This document shows positions 9,698 to 18,778 of a stretch of DNA of 64,000 nt, in pieces. A model generated the notes under the pieces. It did no database searches. It was not told where the DNA came from and saw only the letters and a list, made by a program, of their open reading frames with translations. The stretch is from Deltaproteobacteria bacterium (GTDB taxonomy: Bacteria; Myxococcota; Kuafuiibacteriia; Kuafuiibacteriales; Kuafuiibacteriaceae): assembly GCA_016703535.1 (NCBI GenBank), contig JADJBV010000002.1, forward strand, positions 434,001 through 498,000, in the 5' to 3' direction. The number at the start of each line of letters is the position of its first letter. The stretch's first letter is position 1. A program made the position numbers and the translations under genes.

Positions 9698-10105
9698 ATG
9701 GCGAACAAGACCTATTCCGGAAGTTGTCACTGCGGCCGAGTCCGCTTCGAAGCCGACCTGGACCTGTCCCAGGGTTCGGGGCGCTGCAACTGCTCCTACT
9801 GCGGCAAAAGCCGCAGCTGGGGGGTGGTGATCAAACCTCAGGCCTTCCGGCTGTTGGCCGGCGCCGAGGTCCTCACCGACTACCGCTTTGGCACCCGGTC
9901 CGGCTGTTATCACTTCTGCCAGCAATGCGGGCTTCGACCGTTCGGGGACGGCGACGTCGAGGCCCTGGGCGGCGCTTTCGTGACGGTCAACCTGGCTTGC
10001 CTCGATGGGGTACCGCCTGAGGAGCTCGCTCAGATCCCGATCCACTACCAAGACGGGGCCCACGACGCCTGGCACCAGAGCCCCCCGGTGACCTCCTACC
10101 TCTGA
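9698..10105 (+). CDS. GFA/CENP-V family zinc protein
   Basis: A 135-residue protein of the glutathione-dependent formaldehyde-activating enzyme-like (GFA, CENP-V/GFA) family. The zinc ligands are visible as SCHCG near residue 9, CNCSYC near 31 and HFCQQCG near 73, and the length is typical. The family binds one or two zinc ions; only a few members are proven to bind glutathione-formaldehyde adducts, so the substrate is unknown. It is likely cytoplasmic and stands between the kinase and the beta-barrel cluster without overlap. Confidence 0.85.
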   Translation: MANKTYSGSCHCGRVRFEADLDLSQGSGRCNCSYCGKSRSWGVVIKPQAFRLLAGAEVLTDYRFGTRSGCYHFCQQCGLRPFGDGDVEALGGAFVTVNLACLDGVPPEELAQIPIHYQDGAHDAWHQSPPVTSYL

Positions 10106-10203
10106 GGTTTCTTGCCCGGGTGAGCGCTTTTTGGGCCGTGGGGCATTGGCCCGGTTGATCCGCGAGGGCCAGGCAAGGACCATGTCGACGTGGAGCGGCG
10201 GCG

Positions 10204-10758
10204 ATGATCAGCGGCGTGGCCTTGGTGCTGCTGTCGATCACTGCACCCCAACTCGAGGCCGGCGTGTTCGCGGCCCGACCGGTGGTGATGAGCACCGGCC
10301 AGGTGTTGGGGCCCGCGGTCCGGGGGGGGTGGGCGCTCGGGCTTTTTGAGCTCGGGGTCCTCGCCCAACTCGGCTGGGCCAACGAAGATGATCGGGCCTA
10401 CCAAGTGGTGCACCAGGAGCTGCGGACTTTGGCCCAGCTCCGTTGGACCACCGTCATCGGTCGAGGACAACTCTCCTTGGGCCTCGGCGCCGGCGCGGTT
10501 CACCTGCTGGAGACTCGGAATCGACACCAAGCGGAACGCCTGTCGGCCTCGGGGCTGAGCGCTCAAGAGACGGGTTCGACCTTCGGCCTGTTGTTGGCCG
10601 CCGAGGCGGGGCTGGATCTTTCGCTCGTCGATCCCCTTGGCTTGATCTTGGGCGCGGGCCCGAACCTCTCCCGGTTGGCGGACACCGACGGTGGCTGGCG
10701 TTTGGGCTGGAGCGCGAACCTTGGGCTGCGGGTTCGCTTCGGAGGATCGGATGGCTGA
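10204..10758 (+). CDS. Probable small outer-membrane beta-barrel protein
   Basis: A 184-residue protein with an N-terminal signal-like segment (MISGVALVLLSITAPQLEA) and alternating hydrophobic/polar strands rich in Gly, Leu and aromatic residues, ending LGWSANLGLRVRFGGSDG. This is the pattern of an OmpW/OmpA-like eight-stranded barrel, although no specific family is recognised. GGAGCGG lies about 6 bases before the ATG. The start of the next lipoprotein overlaps its 3' end, so the genes are coupled. About 98 bases upstream hold no recognisable gene. Confidence 0.55.
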   Translation: MISGVALVLLSITAPQLEAGVFAARPVVMSTGQVLGPAVRGGWALGLFELGVLAQLGWANEDDRAYQVVHQELRTLAQLRWTTVIGRGQLSLGLGAGAVHLLETRNRHQAERLSASGLSAQETGSTFGLLLAAEAGLDLSLVDPLGLILGAGPNLSRLADTDGGWRLGWSANLGLRVRFGGSDG

Positions 10759-11731
10759 GCTGCGGCCGTGGCTTTGGTTGGTGTTGGTCGCCGGGTGCCA
10801 AGGCGACGTGCTCAACTTGGGCAGTGAACCGCCGCCACTTCTGACCTTGGAGGGTCGGGTGAACGGCGCCTACGGCAGCCTGGTCCGTCCCCGGGTCGGG
10901 TTGTTGTGGGCAGCGACCCCGATCTACGTGCCTTTTTGTCAGGAGCGGGGGCCCAATCCTTACGATCCCGATCGGGTGATCGAACGGGTGGCCTCGGCCG
11001 GCTGTCGGGATCCCTTCGACGTGGTGCCGGCCGAAAGTGGCGTGACGGTGCCCCTCGACGTGGAGACCGGTCGCTTCCGCATGGTGCTCGACGGCCTGCC
11101 CGACCCGGACCTGATGATTGGGACCTTGGAGTCCCGGGTGGCGTACGCCTCCTTTGTTTTGTTCGACGACACCGACGACGACGGCGTGTTGGATCTGCAC
11201 CGCGGTTGTGGCCGCGGCAACAGCGACCGGGTGCCGGAGCGGATCTACGCCTCGACCTTCTCGACCCTGGCCGAAACCCAGCGGCGCTTCGTGTACTTGG
11301 AAGGTGAGTTGGACGCGGACTCCTTCTTTTATCCGCACCCCAGCTGCAGCACCTTGCCGAACCCGGGCTTTTCGTTATGGCAGGTCGGGCCGCTCCTCCC
11401 CGACGCCGGCGACTGCGCCCTCTTGCCCTTGGATCAACCGATCGAGTTGACCGTGGCCCCACCCGGATCTTTGGACGTCTTGTCGTGTGGCCAACGGGAC
11501 AACGAAAGTTTCGAGCGGCCGCCGATGACCCGGGGCAGCTTGGCCGACATCGTGTTCGAGTGCCTCGACGACGGATCGATCGCGGTGGTCGAGAAGGAGT
11601 GCACATGCCCGGGCGTTCGGGTGGCGGCGCTGCGGGGTTGCTTCGACTCTTTGGAGTGCACGACCCCCGATTGGGATCTGCGGGAGCGGGTGCCCGAGTG
11701 GTGGCCCTGCGAAGTGCCGGCTGGGCCGTAG
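10751..11731 (+). CDS. Hypothetical lipoprotein
   Basis: About 326 residues. I chose the ATG at 10751 because GGAGG sits 5 bases upstream and the resulting N-terminus, MAELRPWLWLVLVAGC, is a clean type II signal peptide with lipobox. The mature part has several Cys residues, an Asp-rich segment (DDTDDDGVLDLHRGCG) that resembles a calcium-binding turn, and no recognised catalytic domain. The following gene begins immediately after its stop. It is likely exported and anchored in the outer membrane next to the beta-barrels encoded on both sides. Confidence 0.65.
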   Translation: MAELRPWLWLVLVAGCQGDVLNLGSEPPPLLTLEGRVNGAYGSLVRPRVGLLWAATPIYVPFCQERGPNPYDPDRVIERVASAGCRDPFDVVPAESGVTVPLDVETGRFRMVLDGLPDPDLMIGTLESRVAYASFVLFDDTDDDGVLDLHRGCGRGNSDRVPERIYASTFSTLAETQRRFVYLEGELDADSFFYPHPSCSTLPNPGFSLWQVGPLLPDAGDCALLPLDQPIELTVAPPGSLDVLSCGQRDNESFERPPMTRGSLADIVFECLDDGSIAVVEKECTCPGVRVAALRGCFDSLECTTPDWDLRERVPEWWPCEVPAGP

Positions 11732-12403
11732 ATGGAGCTGCTCGTTTTCCTCGGAGTGGCCCTGACCACCACCAGCACCGCGGCCCCGATCGAGGCCAAG
11801 ACCTCTTTGGCGATCGTCTCGGACGAAGAGGCCTGGCGAGAGAGCGGCTTTCGAGTGGGCCTCGGCTACGGCTACGACCAGGTGTTCGGCCAAAACGGCG
11901 CCCCCGACGGCCCTCACCATGCCTTGATGGTGCGACTCGGTGCTCGGCTCGACGCCGACTGGTCCCTGTTCGCTGGGTTGCGATACGGCGCCAAACTCGG
12001 CGAACGCCCCGGGCTGCGCTACAGCGGAACCGTTGAGCCCACCCTACACCTCGGCGGCCTGGAGTTGACGGCGGGCCTCGGCATCGCCGGTTTTGTCCTC
12101 TCCCAGACCGGACAAGAGGCCTTCAGCGCCGGCAACTTGGTCGCGAGTTACACCCTCCCCGACGATCGAGCCCAACTTTCGTCCTGCTCCGGCGCTGGGG
12201 TGCTGGGTCTCTTGCGCCTCGAATACCCAGTGCCGATCAACGATCTGTTGGCGATCGGCCCGGTGTTGCAGTTCGAGGCCCAATGGACCCGCTGCACCCA
12301 AACCTTGGGGCGCTCCGATCCCGACACCGGTGAAGGGATCGAACTTCATCAATATTGGGGCCACTACAACATCGGCCTGGGGTGGATGACGTGGTGGCGC
12401 TGA
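11732..12403 (+). CDS. Probable outer-membrane beta-barrel protein
   Basis: A 223-residue protein starting directly after the stop of the lipoprotein gene. It has a short signal peptide (MELLVFLGVALTTTSTAA) followed by strand-turn-strand patterns (GFRVGLGYGYDQVFG, LFAGLRYGAKLGE, YNIGLGWMTWWR) typical of an outer-membrane barrel ending in an aromatic residue. Family unknown. The TonB-dependent receptor gene begins inside its last codons, which suggests the products are made together. Confidence 0.6.
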   Translation: MELLVFLGVALTTTSTAAPIEAKTSLAIVSDEEAWRESGFRVGLGYGYDQVFGQNGAPDGPHHALMVRLGARLDADWSLFAGLRYGAKLGERPGLRYSGTVEPTLHLGGLELTAGLGIAGFVLSQTGQEAFSAGNLVASYTLPDDRAQLSSCSGAGVLGLLRLEYPVPINDLLAIGPVLQFEAQWTRCTQTLGRSDPDTGEGIELHQYWGHYNIGLGWMTWWR

Positions 12404-14895
12404 GCGCTTGGGTGGTGCTTTTGGCTTCGGCGGTCCCCGAGGTGCCGACCAGCTCCACCGCGACCATCGGTTTTGTGCCGCCGCGCCTGCGGTATGCCCC
12501 GGTGTTGGTCCCGCCGACCTTGACCACCACCACCACCCGCCAGGTTGGGGTCCGGATCCGGGTTGATCTCGACGGTGAGGTGGAGCGGGTGACCTTGACC
12601 CAAAGTGGCGGCGAACCGTTCGACGAGGTGGTGCTCCACGGCGCCGCGAACTTTTCGTTTTTCCCGGGCCGCTACAACGGGGCGCCGGTGCCTGTCGATA
12701 TTCAGTATAATCAGAGCTTCCCACCCCAGCTCCCTCGGGTCACCACCAGCACCCGGGCCCCCACCGGCTTGTTGGCCGGCGAACTCGTGGAACGTGGCAC
12801 CCGTCGCCCCTTGGCCTTCGCGACGGTGTTGATCACCGCCGGCCAAGAGCAACAGTCGACCAGCAGCGATGAGGCGGGCCGCTTCGAGCTGGAGTTGCCC
12901 GCCGGGGAGGTCCGGGTGCAGATCTTGGCCACCGGTAACCGGGCCTTTGTGCAGCGGGAGACCTTGGCCCCCAATCAACGACTCGAGGTCCGCTACCTGG
13001 TCGATCCCGAACGACGTCATCCGTATGAGGTGGTGGTCACCGATCGGGTGGAGCGCACCGAGATCGCCCAGACCATCTTGCGCGGGCCGGAGCTGAAGCA
13101 GGTTCCTGGGACCTTCGGCGATCCCTTTCGAGTGGTCGGCACCTTGCCCGGGGTCTCTTCGATGATGTCCTTGTTGCCGTTCCCGATCGTCCGGGGATCC
13201 AGCCCAGGAAACACCGGCTTTTTGATCGACGGGGTGCGGGTGCCGCTCCTCTTTCACCTCTTGGCCGGGCCGTCGATCATCCACCCCGAGTTGATCGACT
13301 CCATCGAGTTTGCGCCCGGGGCTTTTGGCGTGGACTACGGCGGTTACACCGGCGGCATCGTCGACGGCAAAACGCGGCCCGCTCGGCCCGATGAACGGCG
13401 GGTCGATCTCGACGTCAACTTGTTTCAGGCTGGCGGCTTGATTCGGGAGCCGCTCCCCAGCCTGGGCGGTACGGTGACGGTCGCGGGGCGCTACGGTTTT
13501 CCGGGCTTGATCTTGAGCCTGGCCAGCCCTCGGGTGTCGCTGCAGTACTTCGACTATCAAGCTCGTTACGATCACGGCGACGCCAAAAACGGGTATTCAG
13601 TGTTTGTCTTCGGCGCCTACGACGCCCTGGACAGCGTCCCGACGGGTCTGCCCGACGACGCGCCCAAAGAGCCGCTCCTCAGCTTTCAGTTTCACCGCTT
13701 GGATCTGCAGTATCGCCACAAGGCGGATCGGCTGAGTGGGCAATATTTGCTCAGCCTTGGTTATGACGGATCTCTGTCGCAGGAGGAGGCCACCTTGGAC
13801 AGCCTCAGCGCCACGCCGCGGCTGCGCTGGAGTTTGGGTCTCCTCGAGGAGTTGGAGTTTCGCTTCGGCGTCGACGGCCTGTTTCGTAAGGCGACTTTCA
13901 CCACCGGGTTGGAAGGTGCGGGTGAGGTGGCGGACCTTTTGGGTCTCGATGGTGAACCCAGCAACGCCCTCTACTCTTTGGGTGGGTTGGCGGAGTTCGT
14001 GTGGCGCCCCAACTCGGACCTGGTGGTGCGGCCCGGCGTCCGGGTCGACGGCTTTTATGACGGGCTCACCGGACAAGTGGGCGTCGACCCGCGACTGAGC
14101 GCCCGTTATCGCCTCTGGGACGACGAACAGACGGTGTGGGTGAAGGCCGGCGTCGGCCTCTACCATCAGCCCCCGCGCTTCGCGATCCCGGTGCCGGGCC
14201 TCGATCAGATCGCCTTCGAAAAGGGGCTCCTCGAGTCGGCCCAAACCACCGTCGGCGCCGAGCTCGCGTTGGGCGCCGGCTGGACCGTGGACGTCCAGAC
14301 CTACTTCAACTGGATGGACCCGATCCTCTACGACGTCCAGATCAACCCCAACGTCGATGAGGTCCTCAACCCTGCGCCCACCGCCCCGCCCGGCATTGCC
14401 CCCGCGGTGTTGCCCGAAGACACCGATGGCCTCAACGATCGCCTCGACCGCCTCTTGGCCCCCGCCACCGGTCGCTCCTACGGCGCTGAACTATTGCTGC
14501 GGAGGCAAAGCGACAGCGGCATCACCGGCTGGCTTTCCTACACCTTCTCTCGCAGCGAACGCCTGAGGGACGATCGCTGGATCAGCTTCGACTTTGACCG
14601 CACCCACCTGCTCAACTTGGTCGCCAGCTTCCCCTTGCCGCGGAGCTGGCAACTCGGCGTGAGAGCCCAGGTCCAAAGTGGTCGCCCCCTGACCACCACC
14701 TCCGGCCTCGCCGAAGCCCGGACCGCCACCTTCGTCCGCTTCGACCTGCGCATCGACAAGACCGCGATCTGGAACGACTGGCTCCTCGACTTCTACATCG
14801 ACATCAGCAACGCCATCTTGGGCGGCGAAGAGTTGGCCCCTGAAAACACCCTCCGCTACGTGATCCCCACCGTAGGATTCCGCGGCCTATTCTGA
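12391..14895 (+). CDS. TonB-dependent receptor with N-terminal TonB-C-like and carboxypeptidase-regulatory domains
   Basis: About 834 residues with a signal peptide near the N-terminus (LSAWVVLLASAVPEV). The first domain resembles a TonB C-terminal fold (VGVRIRVDLDGEVERVTL to FDEVVLHGA). A carboxypeptidase regulatory-like domain follows (LLAGELVERGTRRPLAFATV). Next come the plug, including VRGSSPGNTGFLIDGV, and a long barrel ending with a terminal aromatic residue (FRGLF). Proteins of this three-part build are common in Myxococcota and probably import or display large ligands at the outer membrane. The start is uncertain: GTGs at 12382, 12391 and 12394 all fit and all overlap the previous gene. 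Confidence 0.82.
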   Translation: MVALSAWVVLLASAVPEVPTSSTATIGFVPPRLRYAPVLVPPTLTTTTTRQVGVRIRVDLDGEVERVTLTQSGGEPFDEVVLHGAANFSFFPGRYNGAPVPVDIQYNQSFPPQLPRVTTSTRAPTGLLAGELVERGTRRPLAFATVLITAGQEQQSTSSDEAGRFELELPAGEVRVQILATGNRAFVQRETLAPNQRLEVRYLVDPERRHPYEVVVTDRVERTEIAQTILRGPELKQVPGTFGDPFRVVGTLPGVSSMMSLLPFPIVRGSSPGNTGFLIDGVRVPLLFHLLAGPSIIHPELIDSIEFAPGAFGVDYGGYTGGIVDGKTRPARPDERRVDLDVNLFQAGGLIREPLPSLGGTVTVAGRYGFPGLILSLASPRVSLQYFDYQARYDHGDAKNGYSVFVFGAYDALDSVPTGLPDDAPKEPLLSFQFHRLDLQYRHKADRLSGQYLLSLGYDGSLSQEEATLDSLSATPRLRWSLGLLEELEFRFGVDGLFRKATFTTGLEGAGEVADLLGLDGEPSNALYSLGGLAEFVWRPNSDLVVRPGVRVDGFYDGLTGQVGVDPRLSARYRLWDDEQTVWVKAGVGLYHQPPRFAIPVPGLDQIAFEKGLLESAQTTVGAELALGAGWTVDVQTYFNWMDPILYDVQINPNVDEVLNPAPTAPPGIAPAVLPEDTDGLNDRLDRLLAPATGRSYGAELLLRRQSDSGITGWLSYTFSRSERLRDDRWISFDFDRTHLLNLVASFPLPRSWQLGVRAQVQSGRPLTTTSGLAEARTATFVRFDLRIDKTAIWNDWLLDFYIDISNAILGGEELAPENTLRYVIPTVGFRGLF

Positions 14896-14899
14896 GGGA

Positions 14900-15098
14900 G
14901 AAAAGAAGGGGAGAAACAAAGGTGCCAGGCCACTGCGCAAGACGGTGCGAACAAGGTGCCGCTGCTGAGAAAAGAAGGGAGAAACGAAGGTGCCAGGCCA
15001 CTGCGCAAGACGGTGCGAACCAAGGAAGAAAGGGCCCATGGAAAAGGTGGCAGGCAACTTCGAAAGTGCCAAGGAAGAGGTGCCAGGCAACTGCGCAG
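14900..15098. repeat. REP-like repeat array next to a Y1 transposase gene
   Basis: Two nearly identical units of 53 and 52 bases start at 14900 and 14969 (period 69) and share the core AAGGTGCCAGGCCACTGCGC. Shorter derivatives follow around 15042-15060 (GGTGGCAGGCAACTT) and 15077-15098 (GAGGTGCCAGGCAACTGCGC). GGTGCCAGGC-type repeats are typical companions of REP-associated tyrosine transposases, and such a gene lies 220 bases further on. A single related half-site (TGGCACCTTCTT) occurs near 18740 on the other side of that gene. No open reading frame here is convincing. The stretch from 15100 to 15316 holds only an inverted repeat GGAACTC/GAGTTCC near 15267-15292. Confidence 0.7.
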
Positions 15099-15316
15099 AG
15101 TCCTCGACGTCGCGCAAGAGGCCCTTTCGCTCGCGGCTCCTCTCTTGCGCAACGAAAAGCGCTAGGTCCCCTCGGAGCGGCTGATCGTCACCAGTCGGCC
15201 AACTTCGATGGCGAGTGCCCAGAGGCTTTTGCCCTTGGAGGGTGCCGCTCCCTTCGCGTCTAACGTGGAACTCTTGGGATGCTACGAGTTCCGCTTCCGA
15301 CCATGACCTCTTCTGG

Positions 15317-16033
15317 TCAGCCTGAGGGTGCCGAGGGGCGAAAGGAGTAGCGCGGGAAAGTCGCGTCGATATGGCCCGCGCGGAAGGCTTGGGAGGCGGC
15401 GCGGAAGGCCGCGACAAAGGCACGGACGTGTTGAAGGTAGGCGTAGCGCGCGTCAGCGGTGGCGGCAAAGCAGAGTGGTCGACGTTTGCGCTTCGTGAAC
15501 TTCGGGCGGTGAACCGGCGATTCGGCGAGTACCTTCTTTATGCCAAGAACGCCGCGTTGGGTGGCGCGCAGTTCCCGTTCGCGTTCGCGAAGTTCGGCCT
15601 CGAGCGCGGCCTGAAGCTCGGGCTTGGGGAGCGGGTGAACGGTGAGCACGGCGGTCTGCATGAACTCCCGCGGGTCGACGCCGTTCGGGTCGGGCTCGAG
15701 TCTGCGGTTGGCGTCCCGCACGGCGCGCCGAAAGCGCGGCTCGTTGAAGTAGGACACGGTCGTTCGGACGGTGCCCTTCTGTCCGCCGAGGCAGAGGCCC
15801 GCCCATTCGTGGCGATGGTGCACCAGGTTGGCTTCGAGCGGGTTGCACAGCGCGTAGGCGATGCGACGAACGAACGAGTACTCGTCGAGGATCTCGATCT
15901 CGGTGAAGCGTCGCTCAAAGACTGCGCCGCGCACGCCGTCGAGGCGATTGATGGCTTTGGCGAGATGACCTTCGAACTCGCGCATGAAGTCGGAGAGCTG
16001 GCCTTTTTGATCTTCGACCACGAGATGGATGTG
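15317..16033 (-). pseudogene. REP-associated (Y1) transposase, 3' part of interrupted gene
   Basis: This encodes the C-terminal 238 residues of a RAYT/Y1 transposase. It carries the HIH metal-binding motif (NHIHLVVEDQ), the region FMREFEGHLAKAINRL, the ERRF segment and the Y1-family NPLEANLV stretch. The N-terminal 60 residues are found 2.4 kb away at 18420-18599, and an IS66 element sits exactly between them, splitting the codons for Asn and His of the NH-I-H motif. Rejoined, the protein would be about 298 residues, which fits the family. Y1 transposases cut single-stranded REP sequences, and the REP-like array at 14900-15098 is beside it. The gene is therefore an inactivated domesticated transposase. 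Confidence 0.85.
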
Positions 16034-16101
16034 GTTGGACGGTACGTGCTCGCCCGGCCCCGTCCTGACGAACGCCGCGCCGCCGATGTAGCCCTGGACG
16101 G

Positions 16102-16404
16102 ATGAGCAGAAGACCCCGACGAATCTGGACCTCTGAACAGAAGAAGCACCTGGTGGCCGAGGCGCGTCGCCGCATGGCCGGCGGCGAGTCTCACCGCGCC
16201 TCGGCCAAGGCGTTGGACCTTCACGAAGGCACCCTACGGCAGTGGATGGAGCGCTACCCGGCGGGCCAACTTCAGCCGGTGCAGATCGCGGCCGATGACG
16301 AGCCCGCGCGCTCGACTGGGATCAGCGTGGCCACGCCGGACGGCTTCGTGTTCGACGGCCTCGACCTCGATGGCGCTATTCGGCTCTGGGAGCGGCTGCG
16401 GTGA
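16102..16404 (+). CDS. tnpA: IS66 accessory protein TnpA
   Basis: A 100-residue protein with an N-terminal helix-turn-helix of the transposase-8/IS66 OrfA kind: WTSEQKKHLVAEARRR and SHRASAKALDLHEGTLRQW, followed by a short C-terminal tail ending in ALRLWERL-like sequence. In IS66 elements this small DNA-binding protein is needed for full transposition. Its stop overlaps the GTG start of tnpB by 4 bases. Confidence 0.85.
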   Translation: MSRRPRRIWTSEQKKHLVAEARRRMAGGESHRASAKALDLHEGTLRQWMERYPAGQLQPVQIAADDEPARSTGISVATPDGFVFDGLDLDGAIRLWERLR

Positions 16405-16787
16405 TCGGCGCGGAGCGACGGGTCCGAGTGTTCGCCCGGGCGGCGCCGACGGACATGCGGAAGTCCTTCGACACGCTCTCAGCCTTGGTGTCGATTGAGC
16501 TGGGCCGAGACCCGCTGGAGGGCGACATGTTCCTGTTCGTCGGCGCGCGGCTGCGTTCGGCCAAGGTGCTGTTCTGGGATGGCACCGGGCTCTGCGTCTT
16601 TCACAAGCGGCTCTCGCAAGGGCGGTTCGCGGCGCCCTGGAAGCGGAGCGCCGAGGGCGCGATCACCATGTCCAGGAGCGAACTGGATCTCTTCATCGAG
16701 GGCAGCCAGCTGGTGTTCATCGGAGCGCTGTCACCGGGCGAGATTGTTCCCAAGAGAGTCGCAACTCGCGCCCTCGTCGTACGATAA
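16401..16787 (+). CDS. tnpB: IS66 accessory protein TnpB (Orf2)
   Basis: A 128-residue protein of the IS66 Orf2 family. The hallmark opening VRVFARAAPTDMRKSFDTL, the middle FLFVGARLRSAKVLFWDGTG and the LCVFHKRLSQGRF segment are all present, and the length is close to the usual 115-125. The role in transposition is not well defined. It begins at GTG overlapping tnpA and ends 9 bases before tnpC. Confidence 0.9.
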   Translation: MIGAERRVRVFARAAPTDMRKSFDTLSALVSIELGRDPLEGDMFLFVGARLRSAKVLFWDGTGLCVFHKRLSQGRFAAPWKRSAEGAITMSRSELDLFIEGSQLVFIGALSPGEIVPKRVATRALVVR

Positions 16788-16796
16788 CTTCCTCGC

Positions 16797-18348
16797 GTGG
16801 TGGACCTCGATCGCGTCTCCGATCTTGAGCTCCTGCGTACAGTCGCCAAGGTTCAAGATGCGGAGATCCGGCGCCTCAGCAAGCAGCTGCTGCTGGTGAC
16901 CAAGGAACTCGCGGCGGCCAAGAAGGAAGACTCGGTCGCCATCCAGGAGCGCCTGAGCGTCCTCGAGAAGGAGCTCCAGGAGGTCCAGGAGCGGGCCTAC
17001 GGCCACCAAAGCGAACGCCGGCCGCGCTCCGACAAACCGACCAAGGAGAAGAAGCCGCAGACCGGTCACGGCCCCACGCCGCAACCTGACTTGCCGACCG
17101 TGACCGAACTCCACCTGCTTGATCAGGCCGACCGAGCATGCCCAAGCTGTGGCGGCGAGCTGAAGCCGTGGCTCGACCAGTTCGAGGACAGCGAAGAGGT
17201 CGACGTCGTCGACGTCAAGTACGTCCTCAAGAAGCACCGGCGCCAAAAGTACCGCTGCGGCTGCGGCGGCTGCATCGAGACCGCGCTCGGACCCACCAAG
17301 CTGATCCTCGGCGGGCGCTACAGCCTCGCCTTCGCTGTGCACGTCACGATCGAGAAGTACTGCGTCCACATGCCCCTCGAGCGCCAGGCGAAGCGCATGG
17401 CGTGGGCCGGGCTCGACGTCACGACCCAGACCCTCTGGGACCAACTCTTTGCGCTGTCCCGGTGTTTCAGCGTCGCCATCAAGCGGCTGCACGAGTACCT
17501 CCTTAAGAAGGAGGTCCTGATGGGCGACGAGACTCGCTGGCCCCTGCTCGGCGTCAAGGGCCGCGCGAGCAAGAACTGGTTCGACTGGGTGCTGGTGGCC
17601 GATGACGCCGTCCTCCATTCGATTCACGAGACCCGCTCCAACGACGCCGCCCGCGAGGTGCTCACCGGCTTCAAGGGCACGCTCCTCACCGACGGCTACG
17701 GCGTCTACTCCAGCCTGGCGACGGAACTCGGCTACACTCAGGCCCACGACTGGTGCCACGCCCGTCGATATTTCATCGAAGCCGAAGCCACCGCGCCCGA
17801 CGAAGTCGGTCCGATCCTCGACGACATCGGCAAGCTCTTCCTGATCGAGCGCGACATCGTCGCATCCTTCAGCGGCCAGCCCATCGAACGGGCTCTAGAG
17901 ATCCGAAGAACCATGCGCGAACGGCAATCTCGACCAATCGTCGAGGCGATCGGAGCAAAGGCGACGCAGGTCAAGGCGCTCAGCGAGAGCCCGATCGGTC
18001 GCGCGGTGAAGTACCTGACCAACCAGTGGGACGGCCTCATCCGCTTTCTTGGAGACCCAAAGATCCCGATCACCAGCAACGCCGCCGAAGGCGCTCCGCG
18101 CCCTGGTGCTCGGGCGTAACAACCACTTCGGCTCCAAGTCCAAGCGCGGGACCGAGGTATCGGCCATGATGTACAGCCTGATCGAAAGCGCGCGCCTCAA
18201 CGGCTTAGACCCGGCTCGCTACCTCAAGTTTGCGGCCGAGGTGCATCTTCGAGGCGGCTTGGCCCCGTTGCCCCACGAGGTCCGGCAGGACGCCTTTGCC
18301 GCAGCTCGGGTGGGGCCACCTGCGGCACCCCAGCTTGAGAACGGGTAG
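16797..18348 (+). pseudogene. tnpC: IS66 transposase TnpC with C-terminal frameshift
   Basis: The DDE transposase of the element. The N-terminal part has a leucine-zipper-like coiled coil (about 10-65), then a zinc-binding ACPSCGGEL, the RCGCGGC pair, and the catalytic core with D244 (MGDET), D299 (TDGYG) and E431 (SNAAE). Directly after that glutamate the frame breaks: the open frame stops at 18119, while the expected continuation (ALRALVLGRNNHFGSKS) is in another frame from 18091 to 18348. Compared with the family's NAAERALR, two bases seem to be missing near 18089-18090. The 440-residue product would lack the conserved C-terminal tail. This could be inactivation or a sequence error. Confidence 0.8.
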
Positions 18349-18419
18349 ACCGCCCCCATCATCCCGGAGCGCTAGCTGATTCAGACAGCCGAAACAGACG
18401 GGGCTGGGCGAGCACGTAC

Positions 18420-18599
18420 GTTGGACATCTCGACCACGGCATAGAGCACGATGCCGTCGAAAAGGCCGAGGGCGCGGGCGAGGAAGTAGGCGACGAGGGC
18501 GACGCGCTCGGGCGTCGGGATGAAGCGGAACTCGGAGCGATGACAACGGACGGTGACGTCCACGAGCGCGCCGGGTTTGCGTTCTTTGAGGTGCCGCAT
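18420..18599 (-). pseudogene. REP-associated (Y1) transposase, 5' part of interrupted gene
   Basis: This encodes the first 60 residues, beginning MRHLKERKPGALVDVTVRC and ending LYAVVEMSN, with the HxTxR-like first strand of Y1 transposases (VDVTVRCHRSEFRF). The frame then enters the IS66 right end. The continuation HIHLVVEDQ is at 16033, beyond the other end of the element. The 180 bases before the next gene (18600-18778) hold no gene. Confidence 0.8.
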
Positions 18600-18778
18600 A
18601 GAATGCGATCGAGGATGTGGTGGGGTGCGGGTAGGCGGTCAACGCCGGGGGTGGGAAACTCGTTGCGTGGAGACGGGGTGTGGAAGGGATTTCGTTTCGG
18701 GAGGGTGGAGGGATCCCGCGGAGTATTGCGCACTCGTATGGCACCTTCTTAATGGGGGAGGAGCAACCGCGTTGGTTT

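Larger units (their letters stand above)
16042..18419 (+). mobile_element. IS66-family insertion sequence (2378 bp)
   Basis: Complete element with terminal inverted repeats of 23 bases and one mismatch: GTACGTGCTCGCCCGGCC at 16042 and its complement, ending GAGCACGTAC, at 18419. The flanks carry the target duplication GTTGGACG (16034-16041) and GTTGGACA (18420-18427), 8 bp with one difference, which is the length known for IS66. Inside are tnpA, tnpB and tnpC in the usual overlapping order. The insertion splits a Y1 transposase gene. tnpC carries a frameshift at its end. No GCAAG-N4-CTTGC palindromes occur inside, unlike the surrounding host genes. Confidence 0.92.

Noticed and set aside
14900..15100. 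CRISPR array
   Set aside because: The period is irregular, the spacers are related to the repeats and no cas genes are present.
14856..15468. Several overlapping open frames across the repeat array
   Set aside because: They translate the REP-like repeats and show no family similarity.
15371..16105. 244-residue plus-strand open frame
   Set aside because: It is the antisense of the Y1 transposase, whose conserved motifs are on the minus strand.
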